This document shows, in pieces, positions 1 through 9,693 of a DNA stretch of 64,000 bases. Location of the stretch: assembly GCA_030149295.1 (NCBI GenBank), contig JASBRV010000135.1:1-64000 (forward strand), written 5' to 3'. Made by a program: the position numbers and the translations under genes. Position 1 is the stretch's first letter. Every line of letters starts with the position of its first letter. The notes under the pieces were generated by a model. The model searched no databases and was not told the origin of the DNA. It worked only from the letters and a program-made list of their open reading frames with translations. This stretch comes from Bacteriovoracales bacterium. Its GTDB lineage: Bacteria; Bdellovibrionota; Bacteriovoracia; Bacteriovoracales; Bacteriovoracaceae.

Positions 1-11
1 AGGAGAAACGC

Positions 12-812
12 ATGGGCAAAGGGGAATCTAGTTTACCCGTTGATAAAAAATATAAACTCTATGAAGCATCGGTTCAAAATCATATGGCCGATATCGAATT
101 CATTCAAGATGAATTCAAAGCTCTAAGAGGGAGAAAACCAAAGACTTTAAGAGAGGACTTTGGTGGAACGGGTGCCATGGCCTGTGATTGGGTTAAAGAA
201 GGGAAAGAAAATCGAGCCTGGGCAATTGATCTGGACCCTGAACCAGTTTATTACGGAAAAGAAAACCATTATACGCGTCTTAATGATGAAGAAAAAACTC
301 GCATGGAATATGTCATGGGAAATGTTCTTGATGACTATGACATGAAGAATGATGTAACTGTCGCTTTTAATTTTAGTTACTTCATTTTTAAAAAGCGGGC
401 GGAGCTTTTAAAGTATTTCCAACAAGTCAGAAAAAATCTCAATGGTGATGGAGCCTTTTTTGTTGATATCTTTGGTGGAACAGAGTGTTTCCAAGAAATG
501 GTAGAGGAAACAGAGTTCAAAAAACATAGTTATTTTTGGGATTGTGATCGATATAACCCTCTCACTAACGAAGTTCTTTATTATATTCATTTTAAAACTA
601 AAGGCGAAAAGTACGAAAAAGTTTTCACCTATGATTGGCGTCACTGGACAGTAAGAGAAATTACAGAGTTAATGGAAGAGGCTGGCTTTTCGAAAGTTGT
701 AACTTATTGGGAAGGCGAAGATGAAGATGGTGACGGAGACGGCGAATTCTTTCAATCTAATGAGGAAGAAAATTGTGAGTCTTGGGTTACCTATATCGTT
801 GGGCTAGTATAA
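12..812 (+). CDS. class I SAM-dependent methyltransferase
   Basis: Predicted cytoplasmic methyltransferase of 266 aa; the substrate is unknown. A glycine-rich SAM loop (EDFGGTGAMA, about residues 49-57) is followed by a second-strand acid in WAIDLDP, the usual order for a class I Rossmann methyltransferase. A very acidic stretch rich in E, D and G (about residues 236-246) lies before the C-terminus. The ATG is preceded by AGGAG at 1-5 with 6 nt spacing, so the start is well supported. The 3' end overlaps the convergent gene by 9 nt, and a strong terminator for this gene lies inside that neighbour. The family is clear; the role is not. Confidence 0.85.
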   Translation: MGKGESSLPVDKKYKLYEASVQNHMADIEFIQDEFKALRGRKPKTLREDFGGTGAMACDWVKEGKENRAWAIDLDPEPVYYGKENHYTRLNDEEKTRMEYVMGNVLDDYDMKNDVTVAFNFSYFIFKKRAELLKYFQQVRKNLNGDGAFFVDIFGGTECFQEMVEETEFKKHSYFWDCDRYNPLTNEVLYYIHFKTKGEKYEKVFTYDWRHWTVREITELMEEAGFSKVVTYWEGEDEDGDGDGEFFQSNEEENCESWVTYIVGLV

Positions 813-1238
813 TACAATTTCGAAATCAAAGCTTTGATTCTTTTTAATCGCTGGAACAGAAAAATGCTGAGGGTTTTGTGTTAAACACAAAACCTTTTTT
901 TTCTCTTCTCTTCTTTCTTTATGAGTCTCAATAATGCGAAAAGTTTCTTGAAGAGCATTGTTGAGGTCAGGATAGCTCTTTTCTACTTGAAGTAAGTAAA
1001 AGTTCTCATTGTAATGGTTAGCCGTTAAGAAGGACTTAGGGTTCTCTGGTAGGCTGTGGACATGCGATTCCAAAACTCCATCCATAAGATAATCGAGCCA
1101 CCAGTAAGGAAGCTCTCTTTGTGAAAGAGGCCTTTCTGATACCCATACACAAGCAAGGACCTCAGGTCCAAGCAAACGTAAGAAATCTTCTTTCGCATTA
1201 ACTTTCTTATTTTGCACGAATTCCGTCCAAAACTCCAT
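804..1238 (-). CDS. hypothetical protein downstream of nusB
   Basis: Unrecognised soluble protein of 144 aa with no signal peptide or membrane segment. It is rich in aromatic and charged residues, including a WWLDYLMDG segment. The ATG at 1238 overlaps the 3' end of nusB by 32 nt and has only a weak ribosome binding site, so translation is probably coupled to nusB; a GTG at 1217 is an alternative start. It looks like the last gene of a nrdR-nusB operon. Its C-terminal codons contain the terminator of the opposite-strand gene. No function can be given. Confidence 0.65.
   Translation of the reverse strand: MEFWTEFVQNKKVNAKEDFLRLLGPEVLACVWVSERPLSQRELPYWWLDYLMDGVLESHVHSLPENPKSFLTANHYNENFYLLQVEKSYPDLNNALQETFRIIETHKERREEKKKVLCLTQNPQHFSVPAIKKNQSFDFEIVLY
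872..902 (+). terminator. Rho-independent terminator inside the convergent gene
   Basis: An 11-bp perfect inverted repeat (872-882 with 884-894) is followed by eight T on the plus strand. It serves the methyltransferase ending at 812. It lies entirely within the coding sequence of the minus-strand gene at 804-1238. Confidence 0.85.
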
Positions 1239-1677
1239 TCACGAAGCGACCAGACTGAGCACTACCATAGATTTTAGCAAGCTCAACAAGTTCATTGATG
1301 ACGACTTGGTAGGGGGTATCAAAATAATTTAATTCTTCCGTACCAATCATGAGGACACATCGTTCAATTTTTTCAAGATGATTAAGGTTTTCTCTTTTGG
1401 TTTCTTTTTTGAGAATTTCTTCTATTTCATTTATATGCTGAGACACGCCCAGAATTAATTTATTAGCAAAGAACCAGTTGCCATCATCAATTTGGTTATT
1501 TGGGTGTTCATCATCTTGTGCGATATAACTTTCCTTGAAATCTTTAATACTTTCTTCAAGCTCAAGCTTTCCAATAGCGCCTTCAAGAAAGGAGTTTTTA
1601 AGGGATTCATTCTCTTTAATAAAGAGATGAAAAAGAAACTTAAACGCAAACTCGCGTCCAGGAGTTTTATTGTTCAC
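1207..1677 (-). CDS. nusB: transcription antitermination factor NusB
   Basis: NusB-family RNA-binding antitermination factor (156 aa), which with NusE/S10 binds boxA and supports rRNA transcription. The C-terminal half has the family pattern: an EKIERCVLMIGTEEL helix, a YQVVINELVELAKIYG segment and the terminal GRFVNGVLDGI. The N-terminus has the usual REFAFKFLFHLF helix. The GTG start at 1677 overlaps nrdR by 11 nt and lies behind AAAGGA. Adjacency to nrdR is common in proteobacteria, although ribH, often between them, is absent here. Confidence 0.93.
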   Translation of the reverse strand: MNNKTPGREFAFKFLFHLFIKENESLKNSFLEGAIGKLELEESIKDFKESYIAQDDEHPNNQIDDGNWFFANKLILGVSQHINEIEEILKKETKRENLNHLEKIERCVLMIGTEELNYFDTPYQVVINELVELAKIYGSAQSGRFVNGVLDGIRAK

Positions 1678-2170
1678 TCATGATTCCTTTATCGACCAGA
1701 GATTCTCCATCGAGTTGAGGAGGACGAATATTTTTTTCGAGGTTAAGAACGAAGTCTTCAATATCATTGAAGGTCCAGTAGAAAGAAGCGAATCTCACAT
1801 AAGAGACAGGATCTAACTTATAGAGTTCTTCCATGACGTAATTTCCAATGACGTTGGAGCTGATTTCTTTTACGGAAAGGTCTGCCATGTGTCTTTCAAG
1901 CCCATCGATTAATCCATGGATTTGGTCTCGTGAGACGGGTCGTTTTTGGCAAGCCTTAGTGAGACCTTTGATGATTTTTTCTCTATTAAAGTTTTCACGG
2001 CGCCCATCAGCTTTTACGATGGCCGGTAGTTGTTGTGTGAAATTCTCGTAGGTTGTAAATCGCTTGTCGCAATCTTCGCAGCGTCGCCTTCTTCTTACGG
2101 CCATTCCGTTTTGAAGTATTCTAGTTTCAATAACTTTAGTGTCTTGTGCGTGACAGCTTGGGCAGTGCAT
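1667..2170 (-). CDS. nrdR: transcriptional repressor NrdR
   Basis: NrdR represses ribonucleotide reductase operons in response to ATP/dATP. The 167-aa protein has the N-terminal zinc ribbon (CPSC near residue 3 and CEDC near residue 31), the conserved basic VRRRRRC segment, and an ATP-cone domain from about residue 49 containing VVKADGRRE-like and KIIKGLTKAC motifs. Length is typical. No NrdR-boxes or ribonucleotide reductase genes were recognised in the window. It is the first gene of the nrdR-nusB group. Confidence 0.96.
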   Translation of the reverse strand: MHCPSCHAQDTKVIETRILQNGMAVRRRRRCEDCDKRFTTYENFTQQLPAIVKADGRRENFNREKIIKGLTKACQKRPVSRDQIHGLIDGLERHMADLSVKEISSNVIGNYVMEELYKLDPVSYVRFASFYWTFNDIEDFVLNLEKNIRPPQLDGESLVDKGIMSEQ

Positions 2171-2272
2171 TTTTTTACCTCTGATTTTTTCTTTTTTACC
2201 TTATTGCCGATAACCTTGGCAAACCACAGGGTAATTTCAATAATATAAGGAGTGAACTTTAGGGAGGAAGTT

Positions 2273-3199
2273 ATGCGACAGTCTGTACTTTTATTGTTTT
2301 TTCTAGCATTTAACGCTGAAGCTTTTGACTTGGCGCGTTTTGAGAATGAGACCTGCTCCCAGATTATAGTAGATCGTGGAAATGGGTTTTATAGTGTACG
2401 CCCCCCTCTTATCTATCAGGCAAAGGGTGAGGACACCGTTGTTCTTCAAAAGGTAAAGGGAAGCGAGAGACCTTATTTTGAATTCTATGACAGTTTAGGT
2501 ACTTATCGCTTACAGGGGAACCTTAAAACTATTGAGGACTTCGTGGTTTACAGAGGTGACCTCTGGGTCCTTTCAGAAGGTACTCTGTTTCAATTTGATA
2601 ATGAAGGTTTTCTTCTTAACAGCTTTCGGTATCCTCAAACAGGTAAACATGAACAAGCACAAGCTCTTGATATTCGAAATGGAAAACTTATTATTGCCCA
2701 TGGAAAGCTCGGTCTTGTCAGTTTTGATATCAAAAAACAAGAGTTCAGTTTCTTATCACCCGTCAATACTTGGCAGGTTGATGGAAGAAGATCAAAAGCG
2801 GTTACTATCACGTGGCAGGGGAATCTGATTTTTGCTGCTCTTTCTGGTCTTCAAAGAGGTGCTTTTAATGGGTTGGTGATTTACGACATCGATCGTAATG
2901 AAATTATTAATGAAGCCGAATATCGAAATGGACGTGAGGGGATTGTGGATCCTCGTGCTAAAATCTACTCTCATGAAGGGAAGATTTATCTCAATAATGG
3001 GGGCTGGATTCATCACTTAAAAGTAGAAGATCTCCTTACCCGTTCCAACGCGAGACCTCGATGGCTTTCTATACCTTACCCATTTGGAGATTTAAGACGT
3101 TTTCTAACGATAAGAGGCGACTTTCTTTTCCAAAAGTCTGAGATCTTAGGATGTGCTATTAATGAGAGAAAGCCTGTTTTTGCTAGGAGATCACTCTAA
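2273..3199 (+). CDS. hypothetical secreted protein, beta-propeller-like
   Basis: Exported protein of 308 aa with an N-terminal signal peptide (MRQSVLLLFFLAFNAEA, cleavage after AEA). The mature part has repeated blade-like strands such as DFVVYRGDLWVLSEGTLFQFD and GKLIIAHGKLGLVSFD, suggesting a small beta-propeller; the fold is inference. The ATG at 2273 follows AGGGAGGAAG at 2261-2270, so it is preferred over an upstream GTG. It is divergent from nrdR, and its stop overlaps the next convergent gene by 4 nt. Function unknown. Confidence 0.75.
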   Translation: MRQSVLLLFFLAFNAEAFDLARFENETCSQIIVDRGNGFYSVRPPLIYQAKGEDTVVLQKVKGSERPYFEFYDSLGTYRLQGNLKTIEDFVVYRGDLWVLSEGTLFQFDNEGFLLNSFRYPQTGKHEQAQALDIRNGKLIIAHGKLGLVSFDIKKQEFSFLSPVNTWQVDGRRSKAVTITWQGNLIFAALSGLQRGAFNGLVIYDIDRNEIINEAEYRNGREGIVDPRAKIYSHEGKIYLNNGGWIHHLKVEDLLTRSNARPRWLSIPYPFGDLRRFLTIRGDFLFQKSEILGCAINERKPVFARRSL

Positions 3200-3384
3200 C
3201 TTCTGGAGACAGATTGAAGTTCTACTGAGCCCTCTTGATTTATGTTGTAATGGACTTCAATAGGACTACAGCAGACTTGGCAGTCCTCAATATACTTTTG
3301 ACTTCCGTAGAGAGTTTCAAAAACCATTGAGATTTCTTCAAAGCAATGAGGGCATTGAAAAAAGACTTCCTCTTCGTTGTACAT
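3196..3384 (-). CDS. CPXCG-motif cysteine-rich protein
   Basis: Small 62-aa protein with two cysteine pairs, CPHC near residue 11 and CQVC near residue 36, spaced as in the CPXCG small zinc-binding-like family of gamma- and deltaproteobacteria. The family's function is not known to me. It starts 2 nt after the stop of the secreted protein upstream and is probably cotranscribed with it. Family recognition rests on the cysteine pattern and the FFQCPHCFEEIS context. Confidence 0.8.
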   Translation of the reverse strand: MYNEEEVFFQCPHCFEEISMVFETLYGSQKYIEDCQVCCSPIEVHYNINQEGSVELQSVSRS

Positions 3385-3386
3385 TT

Positions 3387-3791
3387 CTATTCGGTCACAC
3401 GCTCACATTTGTAACGAACAGAGTAGTAGCCTTCTGGACCTGATGCACGATAATCTAGCATGCCGAATTGGGCTTCATTTACGAGATCAACATCAGCAAG
3501 AAACTTGTTAACGATAATAGTGACACCAAAGCCATCGACTCCATCGCCTATACTCGGAAAGTAGCCAATAATTTTTTTCCAACTTTTAAAGAAGGGGCTT
3601 CTCGGCGCATACGAGTCATCGATATAGGCTTGGTCTTCTCCATTAATGAGATAAGCGAGTTCATCATTTTCATAGGTAATACTTAGAGAGAAGTTGGGGC
3701 CCGTTTCTTTCGTATCACTGCAAATAAAACTATTTGCATGAATATTGGCACTAATAATCATTAGACTTACAAAAAGGGCGAAGACTTTCAT
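3387..3791 (-). CDS. hypothetical secreted protein
   Basis: Protein of 134 aa with a clear signal peptide (MKVFALFVSLMIISANIHA, cleavage near residue 19). The mature domain of about 115 aa has cysteines at the start (FICSD) and the end (RYKCERV) that may form a disulfide. The family is not recognised. It lies directly upstream of the CPXCG gene on the same strand and downstream of glyA, separated by about 95 nt. Periplasmic or extracellular location is inferred from the signal peptide. Confidence 0.7.
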   Translation of the reverse strand: MKVFALFVSLMIISANIHANSFICSDTKETGPNFSLSITYENDELAYLINGEDQAYIDDSYAPRSPFFKSWKKIIGYFPSIGDGVDGFGVTIIVNKFLADVDLVNEAQFGMLDYRASGPEGYYSVRYKCERVTE

Positions 3792-3886
3792 TTTGACTCC
3801 AAATAGCTTTTAGAAAGCAGATTGTGCATCGTTTTTCAAAAGGTATCACGCACCTTATGGAAAAAGAATGCGTGTGGCTTTTTTAC

Positions 3887-5137
3887 TTAGTAGACAGGGA
3901 AGTCACGGCATAAGGCCTTGACTTCATTGCCAATTTTTTGGATTTCGTCAGGATTATCTTTATTTTTAAAGACTCGGCTGATCCACGTCGCAATCATTTC
4001 CATATGCTTTTCAGTCATTCCTCTTGTCGTAATCGCTGGTGTTCCTAACCGCACCCCAGAGGTAACAAAGGGAGATCTTTTGTCTCCTGGGATCATATTT
4101 TTGTTACAAGTAATATGAGCGGCTTCGAGAACCTTTTCAGCCTCTTTACCTGTGAGTCCAGCAGAGTCAACATTGACGAGAACAAGGTGATTGTCTGTTC
4201 CACCGGAGACGATCTTGATTCCTTCTTTTTGAAGAGAAGTGGCCAAGTGTTTAGCATTCTTCACCACTTGTTCTTGATACGCTTTGAACTCTGGTTGCAG
4301 GGCTTCAAGAAAAGCAACAGCTTTAGCGGCAATGACATGCTCCAAAGGTCCGCCCTGGATACCAGGAAAGATATTAAAATTCATTTTTTTAGCGAGCTCT
4401 TCATCATTAGTGAGAATAATACCGCCACGAGGACCTCTAAGGGTTTTGTGAGTCGTTGAGGTAACATAGTGAGCGTGAGGCACTGGGGAAGGATGAACTC
4501 CTGCTGCCACCAGGCCTGAAATATGGGCCATATCCACAAGCAAGTAAGCTCCTACCTCATCAGCAATTTCACGAAACTTCTCAAAATCAATCGTTCTTGA
4601 GTAAGCACTCGCACCGGCCACAATCATTTTTGGCTTTTCTTTTTTTGCCTGTTCTCTAATAGCATCGTAGTCGAGCTCCTCGCGTTCTGTGTCGAGTCCG
4701 TAAGAGACGACGTCATATAATTTTCCAGAGAAGTTTACAGGTGAGCCATGGGTGAGGTGCCCACCTTGAGCAAGGTCCATTCCCATGATCTTGTCACCTG
4801 GTTCAAGAAGGGCAAAGTAACAGGCCATATTCGCCTGTGAACCAGAGTGTGGTTGAACGTTGGCAAACTTTGCACCATAGAGTTCACAAAGGCGATCAAT
4901 CGCTAATTGCTCTGCTGAATCGACAAATTCACAACCACCGTAGTAGCGCTTCTTTGGATAACCTTCTGCATATTTATTGGTAAGGATTGAGCCTTGTGCT
5001 TGCATGACGGCAGAGCTAGCATAGTTTTCTGAGGCAATAAGCTCAAGTCCCTCTTCTTGTCTTTTTCTTTCAAGGTCGACAAGTTCAGCAATTTGGGGGT
5101 CCATCGCAGACACTGATTTTGAGTTGGGGTGAAACAC
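3887..5137 (-). CDS. glyA: serine hydroxymethyltransferase
   Basis: PLP enzyme interconverting serine and glycine with tetrahydrofolate, the main source of one-carbon units. The 416-aa protein has the LIASENYAS motif near residue 32, the PLP-lysine region [15 protein letters not shown], and the C-terminal [10 protein letters not shown] segment. The start is set at GTG 5137: AAGGAG lies 6 nt upstream inside the end of fabF, 1 nt separates it from the fabF stop, and the N-terminal length matches the family. A longer in-frame reading into fabF is not family-like; ATG 5104 is a shorter alternative. Probably translationally coupled to fabF. Confidence 0.96.
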   Translation of the reverse strand: MFHPNSKSVSAMDPQIAELVDLERKRQEEGLELIASENYASSAVMQAQGSILTNKYAEGYPKKRYYGGCEFVDSAEQLAIDRLCELYGAKFANVQPHSGSQANMACYFALLEPGDKIMGMDLAQGGHLTHGSPVNFSGKLYDVVSYGLDTEREELDYDAIREQAKKEKPKMIVAGASAYSRTIDFEKFREIADEVGAYLLVDMAHISGLVAAGVHPSPVPHAHYVTSTTHKTLRGPRGGIILTNDEELAKKMNFNIFPGIQGGPLEHVIAAKAVAFLEALQPEFKAYQEQVVKNAKHLATSLQKEGIKIVSGGTDNHLVLVNVDSAGLTGKEAEKVLEAAHITCNKNMIPGDKRSPFVTSGVRLGTPAITTRGMTEKHMEMIATWISRVFKNKDNPDEIQKIGNEVKALCRDFPVY

Positions 5138-5138
5138 T

Positions 5139-6389
5139 TTAGGCTCCTTCTCTTTTGAGGATAAGTGAACAGTTTGTTCCTCCAAAGCCGAAGCTATTAT
5201 TGAGGACGTAATCCACTTTCTTTTCAATGGGTTTATTAGGGACGTAGTTGAGATCACATTCAGGATCTTGGTCATCAAGATTAATCGTCGGAGGTAGCAT
5301 GCCCGTGTGTAAGGCCATGGCACAGAAAACACTTTCAATACCACCGGCGGCGCCAAGAAGATGGCCCGTCATCGACTTGGTTGAAGAGACGTGAAGGTCA
5401 TAAGCGTGTTTACCAAAAGTCTTTTTGATGGCGTTGGTTTCTCCAACATCTCCAAGTGGAGTAGAGGTCCCATGGGCATTGATGTAACCTACTTGTTCAG
5501 GCTTAATTCCGGCCATGGCAAGAGAGGCTTCCATACATTGACCAGCACCCACTCCCTCTGGATGAGGAGCCGTAATGTGATAGGCATCTGAACTTGAAGC
5601 GTGACCGACAACTTCGGCGTAAATTTTAGCGCCACGTTTTTTTGCTGATTCATAATCTTCTAGAATGAGAATTCCTGCTCCCTCGCCCATAACGAAGCCA
5701 TCTCTTCCTGTATCAAAAGGGCGAGACGCTTTTGCAGGTTCATCATTACGACGAGAAAGAGCTTTCATATTGGCAAAGCCTGAAAGGGTCATATCCGAGA
5801 TCACAGACTCGGTTCCACCAGTAATGACGACGTCTTGTTTTCCAAGCATGATTTCTGTCGCAGCAGTGGAAATAGCGTGGGCCGCTGATGCACAGGCCGA
5901 AGCGACAGTGTAGTTAATGCCTTTGAGCTCGTACTGAATAGAAATAAGACCAGAGGCCATATTGGGAATAATAGAAGGAATGAAAAAAGGAGAGACTCTT
6001 CTTGGTCCTTTTTCGAGATACATTTTGTGTTGGCCTTCAATAAAGGGGAAACCACCCATTCCTACACCAAGAATGCATCCTACTTTTTCAGGGGCATAGG
6101 ATCCCCAATTTTTAGGAGTAAATCCAGCATCGCGAATGGCTTCATCTGTGCAGTGAAGTCCGAGATGAATAAAGCGATCGTAACGGGAGTGTTCTTTTTC
6201 AGGAAGAATGTCACTGGAGAGTTCAAAGTTCTTTACTTCGCCTGCAATTTTTACGGCAAGGTTTTCAGTATCAATTTGTTCGATGTGGGTGATACCAGGT
6301 TTACCTTCCATGGCATTGCCCCAAACTTCTTTAAGGTTTTTGCCAAGTCCACAGGTAATGCCCATTCCGGTAATAGCGACTCTTCTCAT
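5139..6389 (-). CDS. fabF: beta-ketoacyl-ACP synthase II
   Basis: Condensing enzyme of fatty-acid elongation (416 aa, typical length). The active-site cysteine sits in [11 protein letters not shown] (about residue 168), and the two catalytic histidines in [11 protein letters not shown] and [15 protein letters not shown]. The C-terminus has [13 protein letters not shown]. It lies downstream of acpP, but a terminator separates the two, so it probably has its own promoter at about 6425-6454 and forms a unit with glyA. Confidence 0.97.
   Translation of the reverse strand: MRRVAITGMGITCGLGKNLKEVWGNAMEGKPGITHIEQIDTENLAVKIAGEVKNFELSSDILPEKEHSRYDRFIHLGLHCTDEAIRDAGFTPKNWGSYAPEKVGCILGVGMGGFPFIEGQHKMYLEKGPRRVSPFFIPSIIPNMASGLISIQYELKGINYTVASACASAAHAISTAATEIMLGKQDVVITGGTESVISDMTLSGFANMKALSRRNDEPAKASRPFDTGRDGFVMGEGAGILILEDYESAKKRGAKIYAEVVGHASSSDAYHITAPHPEGVGAGQCMEASLAMAGIKPEQVGYINAHGTSTPLGDVGETNAIKKTFGKHAYDLHVSSTKSMTGHLLGAAGGIESVFCAMALHTGMLPPTINLDDQDPECDLNYVPNKPIEKKVDYVLNNSFGFGGTNCSLILKREGA
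5144..5149 (-). promoter_or_regulatory. ribosome binding site deciding the glyA start
   Basis: AAGGAG on the minus strand, inside the last codons of fabF, lies 6 nt before GTG 5137. It supports the GTG start over the upstream in-frame extension. Confidence 0.75.
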
Positions 6390-6424
6390 AGTGATCCTAC
6401 CTAATGTTTAGAATTTTCGCCCAG

Positions 6425-6454
6425 AGTATAGCGTGAACAATCTTATAAAGTCCA
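6425..6454 (-). promoter_or_regulatory. candidate promoter for fabF-glyA
   Basis: On the minus strand, TGGACT (6449-6454) and TATACT (6425-6430) are separated by 18 nt, upstream of fabF and downstream of the acpP terminator. Four of six bases match at -35 and five of six at -10. Found by eye only. Confidence 0.4.
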
Positions 6455-6491
6455 CGTCACTAGCGTCTGCTGTACTGTTCATCATGGACAT

Positions 6492-6520
6492 AAAAAAGGC
6501 TCCTTTTTAGGAGCCTTTTA
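6492..6520 (-). terminator. Rho-independent terminator after acpP
   Basis: The stem AAAGGCTCCT/AGGAGCCTTT with a 4-nt loop is followed on the minus strand by six T. It ends the fabH-fabD-fabG-acpP transcript before fabF. Confidence 0.85.
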
Positions 6521-6542
6521 TTCTTTTTATTGTGCTTTGTGC

Positions 6543-6767
6543 TTATTGCTTAGTTTCAAGGTACTTAACAACGTCGCTTACTTTTTTAAGACCTTCAGCA
6601 TCTTCCTCAGGAATTTCAATGCCAAATTCGTCTTCCATTTTCATCATAAGCTCTACGATGTCGAGTGAGTCAAGGTTAAGATCGTCTACAAAGCTTGTAT
6701 TAGTAGAGATTTTTCCCATATCAACTTTAGTAGCGTCGCTAATAAGTTTGATGACTTTTTCTTCCAT
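6543..6767 (-). CDS. acpP: acyl carrier protein
   Basis: Acidic 74-aa carrier of fatty-acyl chains. The phosphopantetheine attachment serine is Ser34 in the LNLDSLDIVEL motif. Length and acidity are typical. AGGAG precedes the ATG. It lies 58 nt downstream of fabG and is followed by a terminator, as expected for a highly expressed gene at the end of the fab transcript. Confidence 0.97.
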   Translation of the reverse strand: MEEKVIKLISDATKVDMGKISTNTSFVDDLNLDSLDIVELMMKMEDEFGIEIPEEDAEGLKKVSDVVKYLETKQ

Positions 6768-6825
6768 TTTCGTCTCCTAGTGTTCTCACATGCACTATGT
6801 ATGCGTTTAATTTAAAATGACCTAA

Positions 6826-7590
6826 TTAAATATAAAGTCCACCGTCAATTTTTATCGTTTCACCAGTAATATAACTACTCGCCTTGCTTAGCAAGAAGTT
6901 TACTAAATTCGCTACTTCTTGCGTTGTGCCAAAACGCTTCATTGGAATTCCAGAGAGATAGCTCTCCTTTGTTTCTTCCTTTAGGGCTTCCGTCATGTCA
7001 GTATCGATAAATCCAGGGCATATAGCGTTACAGCGCACATTCTTTGCCCCAAGTTCCTTGGCCATGGATTTGGTAAGACCAACCATACCTGCCTTTGACG
7101 CGGCGTATGCTATCTGGCCAGGATTTCCCATTAATCCAACGATGGAGGAAATATTGACCACGCTGGCATTCTCAGCTCTTAAAAAGCCACGGCTAAGCAC
7201 TTGGCTTACCATAATGGCACCTTTGAGGTTTGTATTAAGGGTGGCCTCGACATCTTCCTCTTTCATTCTTAAAACGAGTTGGTCTCGAGAAATACCGGCA
7301 TTATTCACAAGCCCCTCAATTGCTCCATGCTCTTTAGCGAAAGCATCGAGAGAGTTTTTAATTTGTTCTGTGTTGGTAACGTCAAACATTACCGGGCTAG
7401 CTTCGCTTGCCCCTAAGCTTTTAAGATGAGTTTTCATTTCTTCTGCGACACTTTCTTTACCTTCACGAAAATTAAAGACAACATGCGCGCCCTGTTCGGC
7501 TAAGGATTCAGCGATAGCGCGGCCGATGCCACGGGTTGCTCCAGTCACGAGAACTTTTTTTCCTTTTAGATCTTCAAATTGTGCTTTCAT
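6826..7590 (-). CDS. fabG: 3-oxoacyl-ACP reductase
   Basis: NADPH-dependent short-chain dehydrogenase reducing beta-ketoacyl-ACP (254 aa). The nucleotide-binding [12 protein letters not shown] is near residue 17, the NNAG motif is in VNNAGISRD, the catalytic serine is in NISSIVG, and YxxxK is in YAASKAG. Its ATG overlaps the fabD stop (ATGA), indicating coupled translation. Confidence 0.96.
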   Translation of the reverse strand: MKAQFEDLKGKKVLVTGATRGIGRAIAESLAEQGAHVVFNFREGKESVAEEMKTHLKSLGASEASPVMFDVTNTEQIKNSLDAFAKEHGAIEGLVNNAGISRDQLVLRMKEEDVEATLNTNLKGAIMVSQVLSRGFLRAENASVVNISSIVGLMGNPGQIAYAASKAGMVGLTKSMAKELGAKNVRCNAICPGFIDTDMTEALKEETKESYLSGIPMKRFGTTQEVANLVNFLLSKASSYITGETIKIDGGLYI

Positions 7591-8540
7591 GAGAGTAGCT
7601 CCTCAAGTTCCTCAAAGGCACCCTCTTTGTCGAGAGAGATGACTTTTATGTTGCGATTAATTTTTCTGATTAAGCCCATAAGGACGCGGCCTGGACCCAC
7701 TTCAAGACAAATCGTGTCGTCTGGTAAGGCTTGAATACTTTGAGTCCAGCGAACTGAGCCATCGACTTGTTCGATAAGATTTTGTTTAATGACCTCCCCT
7801 GAGGTATCGGCAGGGTATTCCACAGCATCAATATTGGCGACGTAGGGAACAAAGCTAGGACGAAACTCGATAGTGTTGAGATGCTCCGCGAGTTTTTCCC
7901 TGGCCGGTTTCATAAGACTAGAATGAAATGGCGCCGAAACATTGAGTTCCACACAGCGATACGGGTCCGTCATATTTTCTTCAAACCACTTAACTGCTCG
8001 ATCACAAGCTTCTGCGTGACCGGAGATCACAGTTTGATTGGGCTCATTAAAATTGGCAGGCATGACTTCATTGTCTGGCTGGCTTACGGCCTTACAGCAC
8101 TCTTCTATTTTTTCCATGGGAACTTTCATGACAGCGATCATTTTGCCTTTGCCCGAAGGAACGGCTTCTTGCATATACTGGCCACGAAGGTTGACGGCTT
8201 TGACGGCATCTTCAAAGCTGATCACTTTTGCTGCACAAAGAGCAGCATACTCACCAACAGAGTGGCCTAGAACACGATCTATTTTGACTCCTTTATTAAG
8301 GAGGATTTCCCAGGCCTTATCAAAAAGGGCTACAGAATGAGTGAGAATGGCCGGTTGAGTGTTCGCTGTTAGCTTAAGCTCTTCATCGGGTCCTTCTAAC
8401 ATCATAGTTTTGAGATCAAAGCCAACTGCTTGATTAGCTTTTTCTAAAAACTGAAAAGAAGCATGGCCTTCTAAGCTTTTACCCATGCCAACGTACTGAG
8501 CACCTTGTCCGGGAAATACGAGGGTTACTGATTTCGTCAT
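7587..8540 (-). CDS. fabD: malonyl-CoA:ACP transacylase
   Basis: Loads malonyl groups onto ACP (317 aa, typical length). The family start [15 protein letters not shown] fits the ATG at 8540; an in-frame extension into fabH is not family-like. The nucleophile motif is [10 protein letters not shown], and the catalytic histidine is probably in [11 protein letters not shown]. It follows fabH by 13 nt and overlaps fabG by 4 nt. Confidence 0.96.
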   Translation of the reverse strand: MTKSVTLVFPGQGAQYVGMGKSLEGHASFQFLEKANQAVGFDLKTMMLEGPDEELKLTANTQPAILTHSVALFDKAWEILLNKGVKIDRVLGHSVGEYAALCAAKVISFEDAVKAVNLRGQYMQEAVPSGKGKMIAVMKVPMEKIEECCKAVSQPDNEVMPANFNEPNQTVISGHAEACDRAVKWFEENMTDPYRCVELNVSAPFHSSLMKPAREKLAEHLNTIEFRPSFVPYVANIDAVEYPADTSGEVIKQNLIEQVDGSVRWTQSIQALPDDTICLEVGPGRVLMGLIRKINRNIKVISLDKEGAFEELEELLS

Positions 8541-8553
8541 AATAACTCCAGGA

Positions 8554-9552
8554 TTAGTAAGTGAGGAGAGTTGCCCCAAAAGTAAGACCAGCTCCAAAGG
8601 CATCAAAGAGAACGGTATCACCACGCTTAATTCGCCCATCTTCAATGGCCTCGTGAAAGGCAATGGGAACAGTGGCAGCAGAAGTGTTACCGTAATGTTC
8701 GATATTGACGATCATTTTTTCCATAGGGGCTTTAAGAAGTTTTGCTGTAGTTTCAATAATTCTAATATTGGCTTGATGGGGAACAATCCAGTCCACATCA
8801 TTAAGAGTCATACCTGCTTTATCGAGGCAGACCTTCGCATTGTTCGCGAGAGTTCTTGTGGCCACTTTAAACATTTCACCACCTTTCATGCGCATATAAT
8901 GAGATTCTTCTTTAAGGTGATGTTCTTCTATTGGTGTAACGGCCCCACCAATAGGTTGGTCGAAAAACTCAGCCCCTGAGCCATCAGTGCCGAGGTGAGT
9001 GGAATGAATGGTGGATTTTTCACCTTCTTCCGCTTGGCCAAGAATGGCCACACCACATCCGTCACCAAAGAGAATGCATATGGAGCGGTCTTTCCAATTC
9101 ACTTCTCGAGAGAGCATTTCAGATCCAACCACCAAAACATTCTTTGCCATGCCCGTCTTGATAAAACTATCCGCCATATTCACTCCGTAAACGAAGCCAG
9201 AGCAGGCCGTGGCAATATCAAAGGCGGTACACTTATTAGTAATTCCTAATTTTTGCTGAAGCACAGAAGCAGAGTTGGGAAGTTTGTAGTCAGGAGTCAC
9301 AGAAGCAAAAATGATCATGTCGATGTCATTAGGTTCCATCCCAGCTGTTCTGAGGGCTTGCCATGTGGCCTTTTCGGCCATGTCAGTGGGGTATTCACCA
9401 CCGTCTGGATTACAAATGCGACGCGCTTTAATGCCGGTTCTCTCGTAGATCCATTCATCATTTGTATCGACCATTTTTTCGAGATCAAAATTGGTCATTA
9501 TTCTTTCAGGAAGGTAGATACCTGTGCCTTTAATTTTACTGTTGTAGCTCAT
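8554..9552 (-). CDS. fabH: beta-ketoacyl-ACP synthase III
   Basis: Initiates fatty-acid synthesis by condensing acetyl-CoA with malonyl-ACP (332 aa). The catalytic triad is visible: Cys in ATACSGFVYG, His in VPHQANIRI and Asn in EHYGNTSAAT. The ATG at 9552 (MSYNSKIKGTG) gives a normal N-terminus and lies behind GGGGAAG; upstream in-frame starts at 9582 and 9594 are less likely. It is the first gene of the fabH-fabD-fabG-acpP unit. plsX, the usual neighbour between rpmF and fabH, is absent. Confidence 0.96.
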   Translation of the reverse strand: MSYNSKIKGTGIYLPERIMTNFDLEKMVDTNDEWIYERTGIKARRICNPDGGEYPTDMAEKATWQALRTAGMEPNDIDMIIFASVTPDYKLPNSASVLQQKLGITNKCTAFDIATACSGFVYGVNMADSFIKTGMAKNVLVVGSEMLSREVNWKDRSICILFGDGCGVAILGQAEEGEKSTIHSTHLGTDGSGAEFFDQPIGGAVTPIEEHHLKEESHYMRMKGGEMFKVATRTLANNAKVCLDKAGMTLNDVDWIVPHQANIRIIETTAKLLKAPMEKMIVNIEHYGNTSAATVPIAFHEAIEDGRIKRGDTVLFDAFGAGLTFGATLLTY

Positions 9553-9620
9553 ATCTTCCCCAATGGTTTGCGGAGCTTTCATAAAACCAGTCACGGTTTA
9601 TTCAGAAATTTTTAGGTTGT

Positions 9621-9649
9621 ATTCAAAAGGACTTATGTCTATTTGACAA
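9621..9649 (-). promoter_or_regulatory. candidate promoter for the fabH operon
   Basis: On the minus strand TTGTCA (9644-9649) and TTGAAT (9621-9626) are 17 nt apart, downstream of the rpmF terminator and about 70 nt upstream of the fabH ATG. The -35 is good and the -10 matches four of six. Unverified. Confidence 0.4.
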
Positions 9650-9693
9650 GGGGCTCAGCAAGGCTAAATTCCCATTTCGTGAGTATAAAACGT

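Noticed and set aside
5138-5356. N-terminal extension of glyA into fabF
   Set aside because: Not family-like; GTG 5137 has a good ribosome binding site and follows the fabF stop.
8541-8663. N-terminal extension of fabD into fabH
   Set aside because: FabD proteins begin with the [11 protein letters not shown] region; the extension is fabH in another frame.
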